Position numbers and translations under genes: made by a program
Notes under the pieces: generated by a model
What the model was told of the DNA's origin: nothing
The model's database searches: none
What the model saw: the letters and a program-made list of their open reading frames with translations, nothing else
DNA from: RH-AL1 sp965277735
GTDB taxonomy: Bacteria > Pseudomonadota > Alphaproteobacteria > Rhizobiales > Beijerinckiaceae
Reading direction: 5' to 3'
NCBI GenBank assembly: GCA_965277735.1
Contig: CBDIDO010000003.1
Span: 682,001 to 746,000, forward strand
Length of the DNA stretch: 64,000 nt
In this document: positions 32,947 through 40,870 of the stretch, piece after piece
Layout of the letters: every line of letters starts with the position of its first letter
Numbering within the stretch: position 1 is the first letter of the stretch

Positions 32947-34006
32947 GGCGATGATTCTTGCGCGCGAGGATCGCGCCGCCTGCCGCGCGCTACTGCGGAC
33001 GGGCTCGCGCACCTTCTTCGCCGCCTCGCACCTGCTGCCGGCATCGGTGCGCGAGGCGGCGACCGCGCTCTACGCCTTCTGCCGCCTCGCCGACGACGCC
33101 GTCGATCTCGACACCGGGTACGACCGCAGCCGCCGCGCCGTCCTGCGCCGGCTGGAGGAGCGGCTCGATCGTGCCTATCGCGGCGTGCCGCTGCCGCTGC
33201 CGGCCGACCGCGCCTTCGCCGAGACGGTCGCGCGCTTCGAGATCCCGCTCGAGATCCCCGCCGCACTGCTCGAAGGCCTGGCGTGGGACGCGGAAGGGCG
33301 GCGTTACGCCAGTCTCGCCGACCTGCATGCCTACGCCGCCCGCGTCGCGGGCACGGTCGGCGTGATGATGGCCTTGGTGATGGGCGTGCGCGAGCCCGCC
33401 GCGCTCGCCCGGGCCTGCGATCTCGGCGCCGCGATGCAGCTCACCAACATCGCGCGCGACATCGGCGAGGACGCGCGGGCCGGCCGGCTCTACCTCCCGC
33501 TCGACTGGCTCGAAGAAGCCGGCATCGATCCCGACGCCTTCCTCGCCGACCCGCAATTCACGCCGGTGCTAGGTGGCTTGGTCTCCCACCTTCTCGCCGA
33601 AGCGTCACGCCTTTATCGCGCGGGCGAGGCCGGCATTGCCGCGCTGCCGCTGGCCTGCCGCCCTGGCATCCGCGCCGCCGGGTTGCTGTATGCCGAGATC
33701 GGCCGCGAGGTCGCACAACGCGGCTATGATTCCGTCAATAGCCGCGCCGTCGTGCCGAGCGCGCGGAAGCTCGCTTTGCTTGCGCGCGCGGCGACGCCGG
33801 CCCGCCGGCGCGACGATTACGGCGCGTGGCCGCTCATCGAGGAGGCGCGCTTCCTGATCGAGGCGGTGACGCCGGAGCCGAAGCTGCCGCGTCTCAGATA
33901 CGGCGAGCGCGTCTTGTGGGCCCTCGACCTGCTCCAACGCGTCGAGCGCCGCCGTCTCGAGCACGGCCTGCCGGGAGGCTCGTGGTGGGCGGCACGGGCG
34001 GACTGA
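32927..34006 (+). CDS. crtB: Phytoene synthase
   Basis: A 359-residue squalene/phytoene synthase that condenses two geranylgeranyl diphosphates to phytoene. The Mg-diphosphate-binding motifs are RLADDAVDLDTGYD and QLTNIARDIGEDARAGRLYLP, and the N-terminal SRTFFAASHLLPASVREA is typical. The ATG at 32927 overlaps the end of crtI; MILAREDR at 32951 is an alternative start without overlap. crtI-crtB is the normal order in purple bacteria. A short membrane-protein gene overlaps its 3' end. Confidence 0.96.
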   Translation: MPRLFPEAMILAREDRAACRALLRTGSRTFFAASHLLPASVREAATALYAFCRLADDAVDLDTGYDRSRRAVLRRLEERLDRAYRGVPLPLPADRAFAETVARFEIPLEIPAALLEGLAWDAEGRRYASLADLHAYAARVAGTVGVMMALVMGVREPAALARACDLGAAMQLTNIARDIGEDARAGRLYLPLDWLEEAGIDPDAFLADPQFTPVLGGLVSHLLAEASRLYRAGEAGIAALPLACRPGIRAAGLLYAEIGREVAQRGYDSVNSRAVVPSARKLALLARAATPARRRDDYGAWPLIEEARFLIEAVTPEPKLPRLRYGERVLWALDLLQRVERRRLEHGLPGGSWWAARAD

Positions 34007-34119
34007 TCGAGCTCGTTCTCATCTTCGGGCTCGTCTTCGGTTGGGGCGTGTTCGAGCTGCGCCGCACCCGCCGCGACGGGAAGAAGGCCGAAGCCGAGAA
34101 GAACGAGGCGGAGAAATAG
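33985..34119 (+). CDS. Small single-pass membrane protein after crtB
   Basis: A 44-residue reading frame from a GTG with a good Shine-Dalgarno sequence (gggagg at 33972-33977, 7 bp spacing). It has one hydrophobic helix (LIELVLIFGLVFGWGVFEL) and a charged tail ending KKAEAEKNEAEK. It overlaps the last 22 bp of crtB in another frame. Short proteins of this type follow crtB in some other phototrophs as I recall, but no function is known. Confidence 0.65.
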   Translation: MGGTGGLIELVLIFGLVFGWGVFELRRTRRDGKKAEAEKNEAEK

Positions 34120-34120
34120 C

Positions 34121-34245
34121 CGTCATTCCGGGGCGAGCGCAGCGAGAACCCGGAACCGGTGTGCTCGAACGATCCGGTTTGCAGCTGCCGAACACTTCAA
34201 TCATCGGCGCAAACCCGGGTTCGGCTTCGCCGCCCCGGAATGACG
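34121..34245. repeat. Inverted repeat, family B
   Basis: Begins cgtcattccggggcgagcgc and ends cgccgccccggaatgacg, with inner arms gaacccgg and ccgggttc. It separates the convergent crtIB unit and crtC, and may stop transcription from both sides. Confidence 0.8.
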
Positions 34246-34256
34246 TTGGCGCGGCG

Positions 34257-35318
34257 TCATCGCGCCCAGCGCGGCATCTTGAACGGCAGCATGAAGCGCA
34301 CGGCCGGGTTCACCAGCCGCGACAACGACAGCGTCTCGTGCACCCCGTCGCGATCGGCACCGTCGATACGGGCACGAACGGCGGAGCGCGCGTAGAAGGG
34401 CGCGTTCTCCATCGTCTGCAGCAGGGCCGGCGTGCCGCGGGACTCGCAGGGTGCGGCGCGGGGTATGCGCCAGCCCGTCGTCGTGAGCCGCTGATAGGGT
34501 AACGCGGGCGCCTCGACGATCTCGGCGCCGCGCACGTCGAGCGACAGGCCACGCTCGGCCCCATCGCGCGGGATCACGTCGTAGAAGATGCGCGCCCGGT
34601 CGCCGAGGTCGAACCGCGACCAGGTCCACGAGCGGAACGCGGCCTCGAGCGGCTCGTCGCCGTCGTTCGTGTCGAAATAGCCGGTGCCGGTCCAGCGCAG
34701 CGCCGGCGCCTCGAATGCGACGGTGACGTCGCTGAGCGGGGCGATCGGTTGCCAGCGGTGCCGGCCCGCGGCGTCGAGCGCGAAGCGGCATGTCGCCAGC
34801 CCGCGCGGCTTGACCGTGATGCGCCCACGCAGGCGCGAGGGGAGGGGCGCCGTCGTCTCGTCGATCTCGATATGCAGTTCGTCGCCGAACCATCGCATCG
34901 CGCTGGGACCGATCTCGATCTCGCGCGCGGTGCGGGCGAGATCGCGACGGCCGCGCTCGGTCATCGCCCAGCGATGCGGGGTGCCGTAGAGCGCAACGTT
35001 CATCGCCACGTGGTTCTCGGGATCGCCGCCGCCGCGGGCACGGGCGAAGGCGTAATAGGGCGAGAATACGCTGCCGATGAAAGCGATGATGGTGAGCCCG
35101 TGCTGGCCGTCGGCGCTCAGCGCATCGACGTACCACCAGGCATAGCCGTTCTGCGGGAGCGTGATGTCGAAGCGCGGTCCTGCAGCAGCGCCGCCGCCGC
35201 CAGCCGGCCCGATAGTGCCGCCATCGGCACGCCCGGCCCCGGATGCACGCTGCCCCCCGCCAGATAGAGCCCCGCCACCTTGCTGCGCGCGGCCCCGCGT
35301 CGGAACGACGCCTGCCAT
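34257..35318 (-). CDS. crtC: Hydroxyneurosporene synthase (carotenoid 1,2-hydratase)
   Basis: Adds water across the 1,2 double bond of acyclic carotenoids, a step towards spirilloxanthin. Family sequence is clear from FDITLPQNGYAWWYVDAL through TIIAFIGSVFSPYYAFAR and NHVAMNVALYGTPHRW, to the C-terminal SLSRLVNPAVRFMLPFKMP. The conserved part starts near 35175, but the only ATG, GTG or TTG upstream of it in this frame that I can find nearby is the ATG at 35318. That start gives 353 residues and a 202-bp overlap with crtD. Either the long overlap is real, a rare start codon is used, or an indel is present. Confidence 0.85.
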   Translation of the reverse strand: MAGVVPTRGRAQQGGGALSGGGQRASGAGRADGGTIGPAGGGGAAAGPRFDITLPQNGYAWWYVDALSADGQHGLTIIAFIGSVFSPYYAFARARGGGDPENHVAMNVALYGTPHRWAMTERGRRDLARTAREIEIGPSAMRWFGDELHIEIDETTAPLPSRLRGRITVKPRGLATCRFALDAAGRHRWQPIAPLSDVTVAFEAPALRWTGTGYFDTNDGDEPLEAAFRSWTWSRFDLGDRARIFYDVIPRDGAERGLSLDVRGAEIVEAPALPYQRLTTTGWRIPRAAPCESRGTPALLQTMENAPFYARSAVRARIDGADRDGVHETLSLSRLVNPAVRFMLPFKMPRWAR

Positions 35319-36640
35319 CCGTGCGAGGCCGGCCCGTACAGCGCGCCCCCCGTCGCCGGGAACAGCGTCTCGAAGCCGCCGGGATGCGTCACTTCGCTCG
35401 CCAGGCTCTCGATCGTCAGGCCCGACCGGCCGAAAACCGATCGCATGCTGCTCTCGCATCGCGAGATCTCCTCTGGGCTGAAGGCGCGCGCGTCGCCGCT
35501 GGCGGGCGCGTTGACGAGGCAGAGCAGCCGCTCCGGGCCGCCTGGCGGGCTGTCGTCATCGCCGCGATCCTGCGCGCAGATATAGACGGTCGGCTCGTCC
35601 GGGATGCGGTCGCGATCGAAGATCGCGGCGAACTCGGCTTCGTAGCCGCGCGAGAAGAAGACGTTGTGGCGAACCAGCGGAAAGCCGCGCGTCGTCGCGC
35701 GCATGGCGAAGGTGACGGCGGAGAGCGAGCGGGCGGCGCGCGGTGCGCTGGGTCCCGCTTTCGCGAGGTCCTTGCCGAGCAGGCCCGAGGTCAGCGCCGC
35801 GACATCGCCGTTGAAGACGATCGCATCGGCGGCCAGCCGCTCGCCGGTACCGAGCTGGACGCCCGAAACCGCGCCGCCCGCCGTCTCGATACGCGTCACC
35901 TCGGTGGCATAGCGGAAGGTGACGCCCTTCGCCGCTGCGAGGCCAGCGACGGCCTGCGCTAGCACGTGCATGCCGCCCTGCGGATACCAGACGCCGGCGC
36001 GCTCGACATGCGCGACCAGCATCAGCGTCGCCGGCGCGAGGAACGGCGACGAGCCGCAATAGGTGGCGTAGCGGCCGAACAGCTGGCGCAGGCGCGGGTC
36101 GGAAAAATGCTCGCCCAGCGCCGACCAGAGGATGTTGAACGGGCTGATCTTGCGCAGACCCCCGAGGCCGGTCAGCCCGTAGGAGGCGACGAGCTGGTCG
36201 AGCCGCGGCCGCTGCGCGCGGATGAACCGCCCGTCCAGCGTCTCGAACATCTCCTGCGCGCGCCTGGCGAAGGCGCGATAGCCCTCGGCCTCGCGCTTGC
36301 CGGCGAAAGCCTCGATCGCCGCGACGGAGCGCTCGAGATCGGCGAACAAATCGAGCCGTTCGTCCGGCCCCCACGCATGGCGCGCAAGGATTTCGGCCGG
36401 GGCCAGCGTCACATGCGCGTCGAGGCTGGTGCCGGCATCGGCGAACAGCTCGTCGAACACCCAGCGCATGGTGAGCACCGTCGGCCCGGCGTCGATCGCG
36501 GCGCCGTCGACGACGAGCTGGCGCATCTTGCCGCTCGGCGCCGCGGCGCGCTCGAGCACGGTGACGTCGTGGCCCTGGCGCGCAAGATCGAGCGCGGCGG
36601 CGAGACCGCCGATGCCGGCGCCGACGACAATGACCCTCAT
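35117..36640 (-). CDS. crtD: Methoxyneurosporene dehydrogenase (carotenoid 3,4-desaturase)
   Basis: A 507-residue FAD-dependent desaturase related to CrtI. The FAD motif is VIVVGAGIGGLAAALDLARQ at the N-terminus; AIDAGPTVLTMRWVFDELF follows, and the C-terminal LYLAGGSVHPGPGVPMAALS completes the nucleotide site. It introduces the C-3,4 double bond in the spirilloxanthin/spheroidene branch. The last ~20 residues (STSRSRRTAMPGG) look unlike the family and lie in the overlap with crtC. It is divergent from crtE across 124 bp that carry a PpsR-type site. Confidence 0.93.
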   Translation of the reverse strand: MRVIVVGAGIGGLAAALDLARQGHDVTVLERAAAPSGKMRQLVVDGAAIDAGPTVLTMRWVFDELFADAGTSLDAHVTLAPAEILARHAWGPDERLDLFADLERSVAAIEAFAGKREAEGYRAFARRAQEMFETLDGRFIRAQRPRLDQLVASYGLTGLGGLRKISPFNILWSALGEHFSDPRLRQLFGRYATYCGSSPFLAPATLMLVAHVERAGVWYPQGGMHVLAQAVAGLAAAKGVTFRYATEVTRIETAGGAVSGVQLGTGERLAADAIVFNGDVAALTSGLLGKDLAKAGPSAPRAARSLSAVTFAMRATTRGFPLVRHNVFFSRGYEAEFAAIFDRDRIPDEPTVYICAQDRGDDDSPPGGPERLLCLVNAPASGDARAFSPEEISRCESSMRSVFGRSGLTIESLASEVTHPGGFETLFPATGGALYGPASHGWQASFRRGAARSKVAGLYLAGGSVHPGPGVPMAALSGRLAAAALLQDRASTSRSRRTAMPGGTSMR

Positions 36641-36687
36641 GTGATGGCACCCTCCTTCGCCGTCTGTCAGATGTCATACCGAAGATG

Positions 36688-36705
36688 TGTCAATGTAACT
36701 TGACA
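36688..36705. promoter_or_regulatory. PpsR/CrtJ-type site between crtD and crtE
   Basis: tgtcaatgtaacttgaca is TGT-N12-ACA with symmetric TGTCAA/TTGACA ends. It lies midway between the divergent crtD and crtE genes and overlaps the crtE -35 element, so binding should block that promoter. Confidence 0.85.
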
Positions 36706-36727
36706 CCACGCGCCGACAACGTAGCCT
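36700..36727 (+). promoter_or_regulatory. Candidate sigma-70 promoter for crtE
   Basis: TTGACA at 36700-36705, a 16-bp spacer and TAGCCT at 36722-36727, 37 bp before the crtE ATG. The -35 is perfect and lies inside the PpsR-type palindrome; the -10 is weak, which suits an activated or repressed promoter. Confidence 0.5.
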
Positions 36728-36764
36728 GACAACGGGAACGGGGCGCGTCAATCGGAGGGCTGCC

Positions 36765-37646
36765 ATGGAAGCGGCAGAACGGATCGAGCAGGCCTTGCTG
36801 ACGACGATCGACACCGTCGCCGTGCCGTCGTGCCCGCCACGCCTCATCGCGGCCATGCGCCACGCCGTCTTTCCCGGCGGCGCCCGCGTGCGGCCCCGCC
36901 TCACCCTGGCTGTCGCGCAGGCCTGCGGCGAGGACGACCCCTCCGTCACCGACGCCGCCGCCTGCGCGATCGAGCTGATGCATTGCGCCTCGCTGGTGCA
37001 CGACGACCTGCCGTGCTTCGACAATGCCGAGACGCGGCGCGGCAAGCCGTCGGTGCACAAGGCGTTCGGCGAGCCGCTCGCCGTGCTCTCCGGCGACGCG
37101 CTCATCCTCCTGTCCTTCCAGGCGATCGGCCTGCTCGCGCATGCGCCGCACCGCCTCGCGCTGCTGGTGATGACGCTGTCGCGCGCCACCGGCGCACCGG
37201 CCGGCATCATCGCCGGGCAGGCCTGGGAATGCGAGCCGCGCATCGACCTGCGGCATTATCATCGCGCCAAGACGGGCGCACTGTTCGGCGCCGCGGCTAT
37301 CGCCGGCGCGGCGGCGGCGGGCGTCGAGGCGGAGCCGTGGCGCGAGCTGGGCGAGACGCTGGGCGAGGCCTATCAGGCGGCCGACGATATCGGCGATGCC
37401 TATTCGAATCCGGAAGAATGCGGCAAGCCGACCGGCCGCGACGCCGCGCTCGGCCGGCCCAACGCGGTCGCCGAGCTCGGCCTCGATGGCGCGGTGCAGC
37501 GGCTCGACGATCTCGTCGCCCATGCCATCGCGTCGATCCCGCCGTGCCGCGGCGAATCAGCGATGCGGGCGCTCGTCCAGCACGAGGCGCGGCGGCTGCT
37601 GCCGAAAGCGCTCGTCACCGGTCTTGCCACCCGCACGATCGCGTGA
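36765..37646 (+). CDS. crtE: Geranylgeranyl diphosphate synthase
   Basis: A 293-residue trans-prenyltransferase making geranylgeranyl diphosphate for carotenoids and for the bacteriochlorophyll tail. The first Asp-rich motif is LVHDDLPCFDNAETRRG, the second YQAADDIGDAYS. GGARVRPRLTLAVAQACG and AGIIAGQAWECE also fit the family. It is the first gene of the crtE-crtF-bchC superoperon direction and its TGA overlaps the GTG start of crtF (GTGA). The -35 of its likely promoter sits in a PpsR-type site. Confidence 0.95.
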   Translation: MEAAERIEQALLTTIDTVAVPSCPPRLIAAMRHAVFPGGARVRPRLTLAVAQACGEDDPSVTDAAACAIELMHCASLVHDDLPCFDNAETRRGKPSVHKAFGEPLAVLSGDALILLSFQAIGLLAHAPHRLALLVMTLSRATGAPAGIIAGQAWECEPRIDLRHYHRAKTGALFGAAAIAGAAAAGVEAEPWRELGETLGEAYQAADDIGDAYSNPEECGKPTGRDAALGRPNAVAELGLDGAVQRLDDLVAHAIASIPPCRGESAMRALVQHEARRLLPKALVTGLATRTIA

Positions 37647-38830
37647 GCACCGCCATGTCGAACATCGCCAAGGGCCCGGATGCCGGGCGTCCCAGATGGC
37701 GCTCCCGCTGGTTCGAGACGCGCAACCGCATGCTGGGCCAGCCCGGCTTCCAACGTTGGGCCTCCACCTTTCCGCTGACGCGGCCGATCGCGCACGGCCG
37801 GGCGTCCAGCCTGTTCGATATCTGCGCCGGCTTCGTCTATTCGCAGATCCTTTTCGCCTGCGTCGAGCTGAAGCTGCTGGAAAAACTCGCCGGCGGCCCG
37901 GTTGCCGCCGAGACGCTGTCGACGCAATGCGAGCTGCCGCCCGCGTCGATGACGCGCCTGCTCGAATCGGCCGCCGCGTTGCAGCTCGTCGAGCGGCACG
38001 GCGACGGCTACGGGCTCGGCGTGCACGGCGCGGCCTATCTCGGCAATCCCGGCATCGGCGCGATGATCGCGCATCACGCGATGCTCTATCGCGACCTCGC
38101 CGATCCCGTCGCGCTGCTCAAGGGCGCGAAAAGCGACACGGAGCTGGCCAAGTTCTGGCCCTATGCCGGCGCCGACGATGCGACGGCGCTCGATGCCGAT
38201 TCGGTCGCGCCCTACAGCGAGCTGATGTCGACCTCGCTGTCGCTGCTCGCCGACGACGTGCTCGATGCCTATCCCTTCGTCGATCACGCCTGCCTGCTCG
38301 ATATCGGCGGTGGCGGCGGCGATTTCCTCGTCGCGGCGGCCAACCGGCGGCCTGATCTAAACGTGATCCTGTTCGATCTTCCCGCGGTGGCGGAGCGCGC
38401 CACGGCAAAGTTCGAGCGCGAACGATTGGCTGGTCGCGCGACGGCGATCGGCGGCGACTACAAGCACGATCCGTTGCCAGAGGGCGCGGACCTGATGTCG
38501 CTCGTGCGAGTCGCGCACGACCTCGACGATGCCGATCTCGATGCGCTGCTCGCCAAGATCGTCGCGGCGCTGCCGCCGGGTGGCATCCTCCTTTTGGCGG
38601 AGCCGATGGCCGACGTGCCCGGCGCCGAGCACGTCGGGGCGTACTTCTCGATGTACCTTCTCGCAATGCAGCGCGGCCGCCCCCGCTCGGAAGGCGACCT
38701 CACCAGACGGCTTTATGCTGCGGGCTTTGCCCGTGTGCGCTGCATCGCAACAGCACGGCCGATGCTGACGAGCCTGCTCGTCGCCCAGAAAAGCGCCGGA
38801 ATCCGCAATCGAGCAGTAAGGCGAGATTGA
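37643..38830 (+). CDS. crtF: Hydroxyneurosporene / demethylspheroidene O-methyltransferase
   Basis: A 395-residue S-adenosylmethionine-dependent O-methyltransferase of the plant-OMT type, which methylates the tertiary hydroxyl made by CrtC. The SAM-binding motif is CLLDIGGGGGDFLVAAANR, followed by VILFDLPAVAERA; VRVAHDLDDADLDALLAKI holds the catalytic-base region and LLAEPMADVPGAEHVGAYFS the C-terminal part. The GTG at 37643 overlaps the crtE stop; an ATG at 37655 is an equally good start. Its presence argues for methoxylated acyclic carotenoids. Confidence 0.93.
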   Translation: MSTAMSNIAKGPDAGRPRWRSRWFETRNRMLGQPGFQRWASTFPLTRPIAHGRASSLFDICAGFVYSQILFACVELKLLEKLAGGPVAAETLSTQCELPPASMTRLLESAAALQLVERHGDGYGLGVHGAAYLGNPGIGAMIAHHAMLYRDLADPVALLKGAKSDTELAKFWPYAGADDATALDADSVAPYSELMSTSLSLLADDVLDAYPFVDHACLLDIGGGGGDFLVAAANRRPDLNVILFDLPAVAERATAKFERERLAGRATAIGGDYKHDPLPEGADLMSLVRVAHDLDDADLDALLAKIVAALPPGGILLLAEPMADVPGAEHVGAYFSMYLLAMQRGRPRSEGDLTRRLYAAGFARVRCIATARPMLTSLLVAQKSAGIRNRAVRRD

Positions 38831-38858
38831 CAACAAGAAGTGTCAGCTTAGAGTGACA
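38827..38858 (+). promoter_or_regulatory. bchC promoter with overlapping PpsR/CrtJ-type site
   Basis: TTGACA at 38827-38832 is followed, after 16 bp, by TAGAGT at 38849-38854, a plausible sigma-70 promoter. The palindrome TGT-N12-ACA (tgtcagcttagagtgaca, 38841-38858) covers the -10. This layout would let the repressor exclude RNA polymerase and gives the bchCXYZ-puf part its own regulated start. Confidence 0.75.
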
Positions 38859-38912
38859 CTAAGGAAGCGCTTCTAGGCAGAAGACGAGCTTCTCACAGGC
38901 GGGGACGCGATC

Positions 38913-39866
38913 GTGCAGACCAACGCCATTGTCTTGGCAGAGCCCAAAAGCATCGAGCAGCGCGAGCTGGCGCTCGTCGATGCCGGGCCGACCGATCTGA
39001 CGGTCGCTCTCGACTGGAGCGCTATCTCGAGCGGCACCGAGCGGCTGCTCTACAACGGCAGCATGCCGGCCTTCCCCGGCATGGGCTATCCGCTCGTCCC
39101 AGGCTACGAGGCCGTCGGCCGCGTCGTCGCGGCGGATGCGGGCGGCACCTTCAAGCCCGGCGACACGGTCTTCGTTCCCGGCTCCACGGCTTTCAAAGGC
39201 GCGCGCGGCCTGTTCGGCGCCGCCGCCTCGCATCTCGTCGTGCCGGCCGCCCGCGTGGTGGCGCTTGACTCCGGGCTCGGCGAGAGCGGCGTGCTGCTGG
39301 CGCTGGCCGCCACCGCCTATCACACGCTCGGCGCACCCCAGTCGTCGTCGAGCTTGCGCTTCCCCGAGCTCATCGTCGGTCACGGATCGCTGGGTCGTCT
39401 GCTCGCCCGCATCGTGGTCGCCATGGGCGGTCCGGCGCCGACGGTGTGGGAGCGCGATCCCACCCGCCGCGACGGTGCCGAGGACTACGAGGTCGTCGGG
39501 TCCGAGTCGGACCCGCGGCGCGACTATCGCTCGATCACCGACGTCAGTGGCGACCCCGCCGTGCTCGACACGCTCGTTGCGCGGCTGGCACCCGGCGGCG
39601 AGATCTGCCTCGCCGGCTTCTACGCCGAGCCGGTCTCGTTTGCCTTCCCACCGGCTTTCATGCGCGAGGCGCGCCTGCGCATCGCAGCACAATGGCAGCG
39701 AGAGGACCTCGAGATGGTCTGTCGCCTGGCGCTCTCGGGCGCGCTGTCGCTGGAAGGCCTGATCACCCACAGGGCCGCGGCGTCCGACGCCGGCAGGGCA
39801 TACGCGACTGCCTTCGGCGATCCCGCCTGCCTCAAAATGGTCCTCGACTGGAGAGATGCGGCATGA
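38913..39866 (+). CDS. bchC: Bacteriochlorophyllide a dehydrogenase
   Basis: A 317-residue MDR-type dehydrogenase that oxidises the 3-hydroxyethyl group of the bacteriochlorin, near the end of bacteriochlorophyll a synthesis. Typical features are DWSAISSGTERLLYNGSMP, PLVPGYEAVGRVVAADAG and the later ELIVGHGSLGRLLARIVVA (a Rossmann loop). It starts with GTG. Its stop overlaps the bchX ATG (ATGA). It has its own promoter with a PpsR-type site just upstream, inside the larger superoperon. Confidence 0.94.
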   Translation: MQTNAIVLAEPKSIEQRELALVDAGPTDLTVALDWSAISSGTERLLYNGSMPAFPGMGYPLVPGYEAVGRVVAADAGGTFKPGDTVFVPGSTAFKGARGLFGAAASHLVVPAARVVALDSGLGESGVLLALAATAYHTLGAPQSSSSLRFPELIVGHGSLGRLLARIVVAMGGPAPTVWERDPTRRDGAEDYEVVGSESDPRRDYRSITDVSGDPAVLDTLVARLAPGGEICLAGFYAEPVSFAFPPAFMREARLRIAAQWQREDLEMVCRLALSGALSLEGLITHRAAASDAGRAYATAFGDPACLKMVLDWRDAA

Positions 39867-40870
39867 ACGCTGTGACCCCGATCAGCATGAAGGATGCCCT
39901 TCGTGCCGAGGCCGCGATCGAGCCGGATGCGGTGCATCAGGTCGATGCCGATGCGCCGGCGAAGAAGGAGACGCAGATCATCGCGATCTACGGCAAGGGC
40001 GGGATCGGCAAGAGCTTCACCCTCGCCAACCTCTCCTATATGATGGCGCAGCAGGGCAAGAAGGTGCTGCTGATCGGCTGCGACCCGAAGAGCGACACGA
40101 CCTCGCTTCTATTCGGCGGCAAGGCCTGCCCGACGATCATCGAGACCTCCGCCAAGATGAAGGCGGCCGGCGCCGAGATCACCATCTCCGACGTCTGCTT
40201 CAAGCGCGACGGCGTGTTCGCGATGGAGCTCGGTGGCCCCGAGGTCGGGCGCGGCTGCGGCGGCCGCGGCATCATCCACGGCTTCGAGCTGCTCGAAAAG
40301 CTCGGCTTCCACGATTGGGGCTTCGACTTCGTCCTGCTCGACTTCCTGGGTGACGTGGTGTGCGGCGGCTTCGGGCTGCCGATCGCCCGCGACATGTGCC
40401 AGAAGGTCATCGTCGTCGCCTCGAACGACCTGCAGTCGCTCTACGTCGCCAACAACGTCTGCTCGGCGGTCGAATATTTCCGCAAGCTCGGCGGCAATGT
40501 CGGCGTCGCCGGCATGGTGATCAACAAGGACGATCACAGCGGCGAGGCGCAAGCCTTCGCGGAGGGCGCGGGCATCCCGGTGCTGGCGGCGATCCCGGCC
40601 GACGAGGACATTCGCAAGAAGAGCGCGAACTACGAGATCATCGGCACGCCGGGCAACCGCTGGGCCTCGGTCTTCGAGGATCTCGCGCAGAACGTTGCCG
40701 ACGCGCCGCCGGTGCGGCCGAAGCCGATGACGCAGGATGGCCTGCTCAACCTCTTCTCCGGCGACACCGTCGGCCGCGACGTCGTGCTCGTGCCGGCGAC
40801 GATGGAAGACATGTGCGGCCGCGCCGACGTCACCAAGCCGTCCCTCGAAGTCGTCTACGACACGGTTTGA
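39863..40870 (+). CDS. bchX: Chlorophyllide a reductase iron protein
   Basis: A 335-residue NifH-like ATPase, the electron-donating part of chlorophyllide a oxidoreductase. The P-loop is IYGKGGIGKSFTLANLSY; GCDPKSDTTSLLFGG follows. Cluster ligands are in VVCGGFGLPIARDMC and in GPEVGRGCGGRGI. It passes electrons to BchYZ, reducing ring B to give the bacteriochlorin. Stop and start overlaps with bchC and bchY indicate coupled translation. Confidence 0.97.
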   Translation: MNAVTPISMKDALRAEAAIEPDAVHQVDADAPAKKETQIIAIYGKGGIGKSFTLANLSYMMAQQGKKVLLIGCDPKSDTTSLLFGGKACPTIIETSAKMKAAGAEITISDVCFKRDGVFAMELGGPEVGRGCGGRGIIHGFELLEKLGFHDWGFDFVLLDFLGDVVCGGFGLPIARDMCQKVIVVASNDLQSLYVANNVCSAVEYFRKLGGNVGVAGMVINKDDHSGEAQAFAEGAGIPVLAAIPADEDIRKKSANYEIIGTPGNRWASVFEDLAQNVADAPPVRPKPMTQDGLLNLFSGDTVGRDVVLVPATMEDMCGRADVTKPSLEVVYDTV

